Assembly (NCBI GenBank): GCA_966211305.1
Contig: CBIHPC010000005.1
Span: forward strand, 1-64,000
Source: Niastella sp966211305
Lineage (GTDB): Bacteria; Bacteroidota; Bacteroidia; Chitinophagales; Chitinophagaceae
DNA length: 64,000 nucleotides
Direction: 5' to 3'
Part shown: one piece after another, positions 17,267-24,073 of the stretch
How positions within the stretch are numbered: the first letter of the stretch is position 1
Layout of the letters: each line of letters starts with the position of its first letter
Notes under the pieces: model-generated
Told to the model about the DNA's origin: nothing
What the model saw: only the letters and a program-made list of their open reading frames with translations
The model's database searches: none
Translations under genes and position numbers: made by a program

Positions 17267-17306
17267 GAAGTAAGAAGTTTGAGGTACTTCTTACTTCATA
17301 CTTCTT
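17267..17306. terminator. Hairpin of heptamer repeats (element D), probable bidirectional terminator
   Basis: GAAGTAAGAAGT (17267-17278) and ACTTCTTACTTC (17286-17297) form a perfect 12-bp stem with a 7-base loop. The right arm continues as 7-bp units ACTTCTT, ACTTCAT, ACTTCTT to 17306. It lies between the convergent secreted-protein and LytTR genes, 37 bp after the former's stop. It lacks a T-run, so it may not be a classical terminator. Confidence 0.5.
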
Positions 17307-17331
17307 ACTCAAAGAACCCCGCACAATTAAT

Positions 17332-18042
17332 CTAAGTACTAAGCACTCTTAAAAACTGCTGTTTATAATTTCTCCCTATCGGTAACGAAAACGACTGCAC
17401 ATTCACTTCTTCATTATTGTAGCTCACTATCTTGTCGACCGATACGATATACGATTTATGAATGCGCACAAATTTCTTTTCGGGCAGCTTTTCTTCCATG
17501 TAGCCAATGCGCTGGTAGGTAATAACACTTTTGGCGGGCGTTATGATCTTTACATAATCCTTAATACTTTCAATATAAATGATCTCTTTCAGAAATATTT
17601 TCACCAGTTCCTTATTCACCTTGAAATACATATAGGCTTTCTCGAACGCCTCTTCTTTTGTATCAACCGCAGCCGGTTGTTTTAGTACATTGTACTGATG
17701 ATACTTTGAAATGGATTTAAGAAAACGTTCAAACGTTACCGGCTTTACCAGGTAATCGAGCACATCGAGTTCAAAACCTTCCACTGCAAATTCGCGATAC
17801 GCCGTTGTAAGAATAATGCGCGGCCGTTCCTGCAATGATTTTATCAATTCAAGGCCATTCATGCGGGGCATTTGAATATCGAGGAACAGGATATGTACCG
17901 GGTATTTTTGAATAAAGGCAAACGCCTCCAGTGCATTGCCGCACTGACCGGTGATCTCGAGATCATCCATTTTTTCAATATAGGATGCCAGCAATTCCCG
18001 TGCAGGTGGTTCGTCATCAACTATCAGGCATTGTATTTTCAC
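17332..18042 (-). CDS. LytTR-family response regulator
   Basis: The 236-aa protein has a receiver domain (about 1-120) with acidic pocket DDEPP, phospho-acceptor Asp in FLDIQMPRMNG, and Thr/Lys at TTAY and LVKP. A LytTR DNA-binding domain follows (about 140-235, VKIFLKEIIYIESIKDYVKI, RIHKSYIVS). It starts 5 bp after the histidine kinase gene, so the two form a LytS/LytR-type pair. LytTR proteins bind paired direct repeats; the target is unknown. Confidence 0.92.
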   Translation of the reverse strand: MKIQCLIVDDEPPARELLASYIEKMDDLEITGQCGNALEAFAFIQKYPVHILFLDIQMPRMNGLELIKSLQERPRIILTTAYREFAVEGFELDVLDYLVKPVTFERFLKSISKYHQYNVLKQPAAVDTKEEAFEKAYMYFKVNKELVKIFLKEIIYIESIKDYVKIITPAKSVITYQRIGYMEEKLPEKKFVRIHKSYIVSVDKIVSYNNEEVNVQSFSLPIGRNYKQQFLRVLST

Positions 18043-18047
18043 ATCAG

Positions 18048-19076
18048 CTATTTTTTAAGTTTGAGTATTGTCAGGAACGACTGCCCTTCACCCATACATT
18101 TAAATTCGTGCCGGTCGGGATAAATGATCTCCAGCCGCTTTTTCACATTTTCCATACCGATGCCCTTATACACCGAATGTCCGTTCACCTGGTCGGTTAC
18201 CCGGCTGTTTTCGATCTTTACGGTAAGCCAGTCGTCTTTTACAGATATATCAACCCTGATCCAGCTATTGCCCACATCGTTGCTTACACCGTGTTTAAAA
18301 CTATTCTCCACCAGTGGCAATATCAACAGGGGTGGTATAGTGAATTTATCAACCGCATCGAAGCAGTTTACGGCTACATCAAGCCGTTCGCCATACCGTA
18401 TCTTTTCCAGTTCAATATAATTGTGAATATATTCCATTTCCTTGCTCACCGGAATGAACTCCTGGCGGCTGTCGTATAACATGTAACTCAGCAGGGACGA
18501 CAGGCGGTAAATAAGGTCCGAGGTACCGGGATGATTCTTTAGCGACAGGGAGTAGATATTATTCAGGGTGTTGAAAATAAAATGCGGTTGTACCTGGCTT
18601 TTCAGCAGTTCCAACTGGGCCACCGCTTTATCGCGCTGGAGCTCCTGCGCCAGGCGTTGCTGTTCGTACCAGGCGCGCAAAAAGTAAAACATGGTATACA
18701 GGGCCACAATAAGGTATAAATTAACAGCCTCAATAATTACCTTGGGAACAAACAGAAATGGCATGTAAGTACCGTGCGGATAATAAACAGGATAGGTATA
18801 GTAATAATTAAATGCCCGGCGGATAAGAGTGAATACTATCACACTTATTATAAACCCCACACGAAAAGCGGTTTGCCTTTTTTTGAGCAGGTATTTTTTT
18901 ATCAGCACCTGGGTGGTATACCAGGTAGCCAAACCTGCGAGGGGAACAATAACCAGGGCATTGATGAAATAACGGCGGTATTCGTCTGCAATGGAAGCCT
19001 GCCCTATCCATTCGTACAGGAAGTAAAACAGCCAAAACAGTACACTGAACCTTACATTGCTTTTATTGTAATTCAT
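18048..19076 (-). CDS. LytS-like sensor histidine kinase
   Basis: The 342-aa protein has four predicted membrane helices (about 9-28, 36-55, 70-88, 108-128), a short coiled coil, and a His_kinase domain with the phospho-acceptor motif PHFIFNTLNNI near residue 172. An ATPase domain follows with the N-box LPLVENSFKHG and a G-box-like KGIGMENVKKRL. It is the partner of the LytTR regulator. It has no recognised periplasmic sensor domain, so the signal is probably sensed within the membrane. Confidence 0.92.
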   Translation of the reverse strand: MNYNKSNVRFSVLFWLFYFLYEWIGQASIADEYRRYFINALVIVPLAGLATWYTTQVLIKKYLLKKRQTAFRVGFIISVIVFTLIRRAFNYYYTYPVYYPHGTYMPFLFVPKVIIEAVNLYLIVALYTMFYFLRAWYEQQRLAQELQRDKAVAQLELLKSQVQPHFIFNTLNNIYSLSLKNHPGTSDLIYRLSSLLSYMLYDSRQEFIPVSKEMEYIHNYIELEKIRYGERLDVAVNCFDAVDKFTIPPLLILPLVENSFKHGVSNDVGNSWIRVDISVKDDWLTVKIENSRVTDQVNGHSVYKGIGMENVKKRLEIIYPDRHEFKCMGEGQSFLTILKLKK

Positions 19077-19170
19077 ACCCCCGGAATTCTGTACCTAAAT
19101 TACCTTATAATCAAGAAAATACAGGGCAATCTTAGACAAACGACCGATTGGCACCACAAACGGCGGGTGA

Positions 19171-19203
19171 AGTTGAAAAGTTGACGGGGTTAACTGGTTG
19201 ATA
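19171..19203. repeat. Octamer repeat array H
   Basis: Four 8-bp units (AGTTGAAA, AGTTGACG, then after one base GGTTAACT, GGTTGATA) lie about 95 bp upstream of the kinase gene. The words are the same as in the left arm of element A, 11.6 kb away. No inverted partner arm was found. The rest of the gap 19077-19400 is AT-rich, with a small ATGCAT hairpin at 19314-19333. Confidence 0.55.
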
Positions 19204-19406
19204 AGGAGGGAAAAAACTTTTTTGGCCGCTTTAAAAAAAAGAATAGACGCATAAAAAATCGGGGAACCGCAAAGGTTTTTTGACAAATCACAAAATGAAT
19301 CGGCTGGTGGCAAAATGCATTTTTGGATGCATTCTAAAAATTATATGATCTTCAAAAATTTTTGAACGTGCAGGAAAAAAAGCTACCGGTGCCCTGAAAA
19401 AAATTA

Positions 19407-19455
19407 TCCGACCCTTCTGATTTTTTTTTCCGACCCTCGAAAATATTTCCGACCC
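19407..19455. repeat. Three TCCGACCC direct repeats
   Basis: TCCGACCC occurs at 19407-19414, 19429-19436 and 19448-19455, steps of 22 and 19 bp, separated by AT-rich runs. The spacing is near two helical turns, so it may be an operator. It is upstream of the kinase gene and directly downstream of a possible 38-codon ORF. Confidence 0.4.
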
Positions 19456-19464
19456 CGAAAAAAC

Positions 19465-19581
19465 TTATTGTCCCTCAGCAGGCGATTCTGTTAGCGTAGC
19501 CAGCTTTCCTTTGGCTAAAAAATAATAAAAGAGGGAAACAAAAGCAGGTGATTGTGTGGCGCGTCTTAAGAGGGTTTTCAT
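19465..19581 (-). CDS. Possible 38-aa small protein
   Basis: An ATG at 19579-19581 opens a 38-codon frame starting MKTLLRRATQSPAF, with a central aromatic stretch (VSLFYYFLAKG) and an acidic end (ESPAEGQ). A basic start followed by a hydrophobic patch fits a membrane-active or secreted peptide. There is no clear ribosome-binding site, which is common in Bacteroidota, and no homology is known to me. It lies between the oxidase terminator and the TCCGACCC repeats. Confidence 0.25.
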   Translation of the reverse strand: MKTLLRRATQSPAFVSLFYYFLAKGKLATLTESPAEGQ

Positions 19582-19640
19582 GATACTGGTTTTATCTCAA
19601 ACGCAGAAAAAGTAAATAAGGTATGTAAACCGGCGCCTTC

Positions 19641-19680
19641 TAAAACAAAAACCCCGTCGGGCAGCGGCCTGAACGGGGTA
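19641..19680 (-). terminator. Rho-independent terminator of the oxidoreductase gene
   Basis: On the minus strand ACCCCGT (19673-19679) pairs with ACGGGGT (19651-19657), with a partly paired GC-rich loop, followed by TTTTTGTTTT. It lies 53 bp past the stop codon of the FAD/Fe-S oxidoreductase. Confidence 0.85.
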
Positions 19681-19732
19681 TATTTTCATTTTTTATGTTT
19701 TGATCTTTCGACATGGCTGCGAGGCTCAGGGC

Positions 19733-22651
19733 TTACACCAGCGCATTGTACAGGATCTCAACCGGGTGCAGGGCATGTTTACCGGTTCCGTCTTTCACCT
19801 GGTGACGGCAGCTGGTGCCCGCAGCAGCAATGATCACATCTTCCGGTTGCTTACGCACCGTTGGAAACAAAACCAGTTCCCCGATCTTCATCGACAAATC
19901 ATAATGCTCTTTTTCAAAACCAAACGAACCGGCCATACCGCAACAACCTGAAGGAATGGTTTGGACAGAATAATTAACCGGCAGCGTCATTATTTTTACT
20001 GAATGCGTGGTTGATGACAATGCTTTTTGCTGACAGTGGCCATGCAGTTGTATCACCTTCTTTTCAGTGGTAAACTGTTCTTTCCGGATAGCGCCTTTTT
20101 CTATTTCGCGGGCAATGAACTCTTCGAACGTAAATACATTTTTACTCAATTGCCGGGCCGCTTCCAGCTGTTCGTCGGTGGCCAGGTCAATGTATTCATC
20201 GCGGAATGTAAGAATAGCCGACGGCTCGATGCCAATAAGCGGCGTTTCTTCATTAATAACGGGATGTAATAATGCAATATTTTTATTTACGATCTCTTTT
20301 GCCTTACGCAGCAAACCCTTCGACAACCAGGTTCTTCCGCTTTCAATATGTTTTGGAATTACCACTTCATAACCCAGCTTCTCCAGCAACTGAATAGCTT
20401 TAATACCTATCTCCGTATCGTTATAATTGGTAAACTCATCGTTGAACAGGTAAACCCTGCGGGCGCTCTTATTACCTTTTGCGCTCCTGGTGTGTTTGTT
20501 ATACCAGCTTTGCAAAGTGGTTTTGTACATCGTGGGCATGGAGCGGTCTACCGCAAAACCCGAAAACTTCTTTATCAGTTTGCCAATGACCGCATTGGTT
20601 ACGGCAAAGTTGTACAGTGCCGGCGCTATGGCGCCCAGTTTGGCCGAGGCGGAGAAACCGGCAATGAGTTTTGCACGGAAAGGCACGCCATTCGCATCAT
20701 AATAATGCTGCAGGAACTCCGCTTTCAGCTTCGCCACATCCACGTTCGAAGGACATTCCGATTTACATCCCTTACAGCTTAAACACAGGTCCATCACTTC
20801 GTAGATCTCTTCATGATCGAAGCGGTTGACCTTATCTGAGCGGGTAAGCATTTCACGCAGGATGTTGGCCCTTGCGCGTGTAGTGTCCTTTTCATTGCGG
20901 GTAGCCATGAAGGAGGGGCACATGGTTCCGCCCGATAAATGCGTTTTACGGCAATCGCCCGAACCGTTACATTGTTCGGCATGTTGCAATACATCCTGGT
21001 TATGATAACGGAACACCGTTTTAAACGGCGGCGTTTTTTGCCCGGGTGTATACCGCAAAAAGCTGTTCATAGATGGCGTATCCACGATCTTGTTGGGATT
21101 GAAAATATTCTGCGGGTCCCACGTGTATTTGATCTGTTTCAGCAGTTGGTAGTTCTTCTCCCCTACCATTTGCGGAATGAACTCGCCGCGCAAGCGGCCA
21201 TCGCCATGTTCACCGCTTAATGAACCGGAATATTTTTTAACAAGGGTGGCAATCTCTTCCGCGATGGTGCGGAACAATTTGTTCCCTTCTTCGGTTTTTA
21301 AATTTATGATCGGCCGTAAATGGATCTCGCCCGAGCCTGCGTGGGCATAATGCACCGAATACAGGTCATACTTTTTCAGGATCTCATTAAAATCGCGGAT
21401 ATAAGCGGGCAGGTCGTTTACATCTACCGCGGTATCCTCAATCACCGGAACGGCCTTTTCATCACCGGGCAGGTTGCCCAGCAAACCCAAACCTGCTTTG
21501 CGCAGGGTCCATATTTTTTTGGTATCGTCGCCAAACAATAACGGGAAATGATAACCTAAACCTGCCGCACGCATGTCGGCTTCCACTTTTTTTGCGATCT
21601 CAACGATCTCTTCGCGGGTATTTCTGGAGAATTCCACCACGAGAATGGCGCCGGGATCGCCCTGTACAAAAAAGCGGTTCTTACGCTGTTCGATATTATC
21701 TTTTGTGCACTCGAGAATGTAATGATCTATGAGCTCACTGGCGCTGGGGCCGTATTTCAACGCAACCAGGTTGGCACGCAGCGATTCGTCAATAGAGTTG
21801 AAATGAACGCAAAGCAAACCGCTTTCTTTTGGCGGCAGTGGTACAACGTTCAGTTTTATTTCGGTTAGAAATGCCAGGGTACCTTCCGAGCCGGCGATGA
21901 GGCTGCAGAAATTGAAATCAGGACCGCCCGCGGTGAACGGGGCCATTTCAAGCATTACGTCAACCGCATAACCCGTATTCCGGCGCTCGATGCTGGCCTT
22001 CGGGAATTCTTTCCTGATCTCAACCTGGTTGTTGTAGTCGCTCAACAGGCTGCGCACCGTTTTATAAATTCCGGCCTCCAGTGTTTCGCCTTCGCATTTT
22101 TTATGAAAATCATCGATGCTCAGGGCCGAGAATACCGTTTCGGAACCATCGCTCAGGATCGCTTTTACCTCAAGCAGGTGTTCGCGGGTGCTGCGGTATA
22201 CAACCGAATTGGAGCCGCAGGAATTATTGCCCACCATACCGCCGATCATCGCCCTGTTGGCGGTGGAGGTTTCCGGACCAAAATACAATCCGTGCGGTTT
22301 CAGGAACATGTTCAACTCATCGCGGATAACGCCGGGTTGAACGCGTACCCATTTTTCGGCAGCATTCAGTTCCAGGATCTGGTTAAAGTTTTTTGAAACG
22401 TCAACAATGATACCGTTACCAACTACCTGACCGGCCAGGGAAGTTCCCGCCGTTCGGGGTATCAACGATGTATTATGTTTATGGGCGAAACTTATCAGCT
22501 TTTTGATATCATCCACATTGCGTGGAATTGCTACAGCCAGGGGCATTTCGCGATAAGCCGAAGCATCAGTGGCATATAAAACCCGCATGGTTTTATCGAA
22601 ATACAATTCACCTTCCAGGTCCTTAGCCAACTGCTGTAAGAAATTGTTCAT
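19733..22651 (-). CDS. FAD-linked/Fe-S oxidoreductase, YdiJ-type (D-2-hydroxyacid dehydrogenase)
   Basis: The protein of about 972 aa starts at ATG 22649-22651 (MNNFLQQL), 7 bp after a good AAAGGAG site; the 14-codon extension upstream would cross the promoter palindrome. It has an N-terminal PCMH FAD domain (about 20-240, PRTAGTSLAGQ, GGMVGNNSCGSNS), a FAD-oxidase C domain (about 260-500, SGEHGDGR), a 4Fe-4S region (about 570-660, NGSGDCRKT, CLSCKGCKSECPSNV) and a CCG-type domain (HGHCQQKAL, SGCCGMAGSFG). This fusion of flavin and Fe-S parts is typical of YdiJ/D-lactate or D-2-hydroxyglutarate dehydrogenases, which feed electrons to quinones. The substrate is inferred only to class level. 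Confidence 0.88.
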   Translation of the reverse strand: MNNFLQQLAKDLEGELYFDKTMRVLYATDASAYREMPLAVAIPRNVDDIKKLISFAHKHNTSLIPRTAGTSLAGQVVGNGIIVDVSKNFNQILELNAAEKWVRVQPGVIRDELNMFLKPHGLYFGPETSTANRAMIGGMVGNNSCGSNSVVYRSTREHLLEVKAILSDGSETVFSALSIDDFHKKCEGETLEAGIYKTVRSLLSDYNNQVEIRKEFPKASIERRNTGYAVDVMLEMAPFTAGGPDFNFCSLIAGSEGTLAFLTEIKLNVVPLPPKESGLLCVHFNSIDESLRANLVALKYGPSASELIDHYILECTKDNIEQRKNRFFVQGDPGAILVVEFSRNTREEIVEIAKKVEADMRAAGLGYHFPLLFGDDTKKIWTLRKAGLGLLGNLPGDEKAVPVIEDTAVDVNDLPAYIRDFNEILKKYDLYSVHYAHAGSGEIHLRPIINLKTEEGNKLFRTIAEEIATLVKKYSGSLSGEHGDGRLRGEFIPQMVGEKNYQLLKQIKYTWDPQNIFNPNKIVDTPSMNSFLRYTPGQKTPPFKTVFRYHNQDVLQHAEQCNGSGDCRKTHLSGGTMCPSFMATRNEKDTTRARANILREMLTRSDKVNRFDHEEIYEVMDLCLSCKGCKSECPSNVDVAKLKAEFLQHYYDANGVPFRAKLIAGFSASAKLGAIAPALYNFAVTNAVIGKLIKKFSGFAVDRSMPTMYKTTLQSWYNKHTRSAKGNKSARRVYLFNDEFTNYNDTEIGIKAIQLLEKLGYEVVIPKHIESGRTWLSKGLLRKAKEIVNKNIALLHPVINEETPLIGIEPSAILTFRDEYIDLATDEQLEAARQLSKNVFTFEEFIAREIEKGAIRKEQFTTEKKVIQLHGHCQQKALSSTTHSVKIMTLPVNYSVQTIPSGCCGMAGSFGFEKEHYDLSMKIGELVLFPTVRKQPEDVIIAAAGTSCRHQVKDGTGKHALHPVEILYNALV

Positions 22652-22669
22652 GAATCTTCTCCTTTGATT

Positions 22670-22698
22670 GGGCCGCGCCGGCGCGGCCCGCAAATTTA
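22670..22698 (-). promoter_or_regulatory. Promoter with all-GC 20-bp palindrome
   Basis: On the minus strand a perfect -7 box TAAATTTG (22691-22698) is followed at once by GGGCCGCGCC/GGCGCGGCCC (22670-22689), a perfect all-GC palindrome. The ribosome site and ATG come next. Transcription would start at or inside the palindrome, putting a very stable hairpin at the mRNA 5' end, or placing a protein-binding palindrome over the start site. The region is otherwise AT-rich. Confidence 0.6.
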
Positions 22699-22789
22699 CT
22701 TGCTTTACGGGTGGTTTGGTACAACCAGGAAAAATATTAGATATTTTTCAAAAATTATCTCACTAAAAATCAATTGATTAATAAAATGT

Positions 22790-23032
22790 CGTGATTCGTG
22801 AAACGGCAAATCCCGATAAATCGGGACGGGCTGTGAAAGGGGCTCGCGAAATTTTAAATTGGTATTCGATCCGTCGCCTCATGATGCTGCCGCCCATCTG
22901 ATCGCCGAAAGTGCCTACCCGCCGCGGTTCTCCATTTCAAAAACAAGTCCCGATTTGCCGGGTTTTGCCGTTTTAAAGCGGGCTCCAACTTTCGGAATTT
23001 CACGTTTCACCTTTCCCATTTCACGTATCACA
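22790..23032. repeat. Heptamer-armed palindromic element F
   Basis: The left arm (22790-22810) is CGTGATT, CGTGAAA, CGGCAAA. The right arm (22998-23032) is five inverse heptamers including TTTCACG, TTTCACC and TATCACA. A small hairpin TCCCGATAAATCGGGA lies at 22811-22826, and a related tCCCGATTTGCCGGG stretch lies near 22949. It fills the divergent gap between the oxidoreductase and the secreted-protein gene. The remaining part, 23033-23346, shows no gene; weak -7-like boxes occur near 23290 and 23307. Confidence 0.65.
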
Positions 23033-23346
23033 ACAACCGAAGTACATCGCTGGTTTATGCCTGTTAATTCCTAAAAAAGAATAATATGAGCGCGAAAAAC
23101 AGCCAGCAAAATTAATTTTTCATAAAACCATCACTTACATACATGACATTGGTTAACTTGTAAGTTCGTAAAACCACAGGCGCTTTATAAGGGAAATAAT
23201 TGTGAACCAGGCAACTATTTTTGCCGGAACCTGAGCGTACAGAATGGACGTTAGCCGGAATATTCAGGCTTTCTGCAACACAACCCTATATATTCTTGTC
23301 ATCACAACAATTTATTTGATCAACAACCAAAACCGATCACTGTATA

Positions 23347-24072
23347 ATGCTTCAACACGCTGTTCTTGTTATATGTTTTGCCGCCGTTTTCATCCCCGGA
23401 AAAGCGCAGGACAATGTAAACACCCCAGCCAGTACGCCCTTGATAGCAAAGGCGGGCGATGTTTACAACCCGTTTATTGGAAAACAATCGCGGTTGTACA
23501 ATGGCAATGAGCATAACGGTTATTTATTTAAAATAATAGGGCATGCCTATTATAAGCAAAATGAGCTGGAAACCGGAAGCCTTGTTTATGACGAACTGGA
23601 ATTTACCAATGTGCGCATGCTATACGACCTGGTAAAAGACCAGGTGATCGTTCTGCATTACAATGGCTTTACCAAAATTGGGCTGGTATCTGAAAAAGTA
23701 AAAGAATTCAGCCTGTTCAACCATCACTTCATCAGGCTCACAGCCGACAGCCTTTCCCGTTCCCCCCTGCTCACCGGTTTCTACGATGAAGTATATAAAG
23801 GACACCTGAATGTACTTGTAAAAAGAGGAAAATTCATCGATGAAAGAGTAAAGGATGAACTGGAACGCGAGTTTTTACCATTCGATATGTTCTTTATTCA
23901 AAAAGAAGGCGTTTATCACCAGGTGAAAAACTACAAAAGTTTACTGGCTATTCTGCAAGACAGATCGAAAGAAGTAAAACAATACCTGCGCAGGAACCGG
24001 ATCAAATACCGCAAGGGCGCTGAAAACGCGATTGTAAAGGCTGTTGTTTATTATGAGTCGTTAAACAAGTAA
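23347..24072 (+). CDS. Secreted protein of unknown function, first gene of TonB operon
   Basis: The 241-aa protein has a signal peptide (about 1-20, ending PGKAQ) and a soluble domain rich in aromatic and charged residues (YNPFIGKQSRLYNG, YDELEFTNVRMLYDLV). No named family was recognised. It is separated by one base from the STN-type TonB receptor gene, so the two are surely co-transcribed. Proteins of this kind often precede such receptors in Chitinophagaceae, and it may be a periplasmic partner. Confidence 0.75.
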   Translation: MLQHAVLVICFAAVFIPGKAQDNVNTPASTPLIAKAGDVYNPFIGKQSRLYNGNEHNGYLFKIIGHAYYKQNELETGSLVYDELEFTNVRMLYDLVKDQVIVLHYNGFTKIGLVSEKVKEFSLFNHHFIRLTADSLSRSPLLTGFYDEVYKGHLNVLVKRGKFIDERVKDELEREFLPFDMFFIQKEGVYHQVKNYKSLLAILQDRSKEVKQYLRRNRIKYRKGAENAIVKAVVYYESLNK

Positions 24073-24073
24073 C

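Noticed and set aside
19095..19313. 72-codon frame upstream of the kinase gene
   Set aside because: It crosses the octamer array and has no protein-like pattern.
19407..19455. LytTR binding site
   Set aside because: LytTR sites are about 9-bp AT-rich direct repeats with 12-13 bp spacers; these GC-rich repeats do not match.
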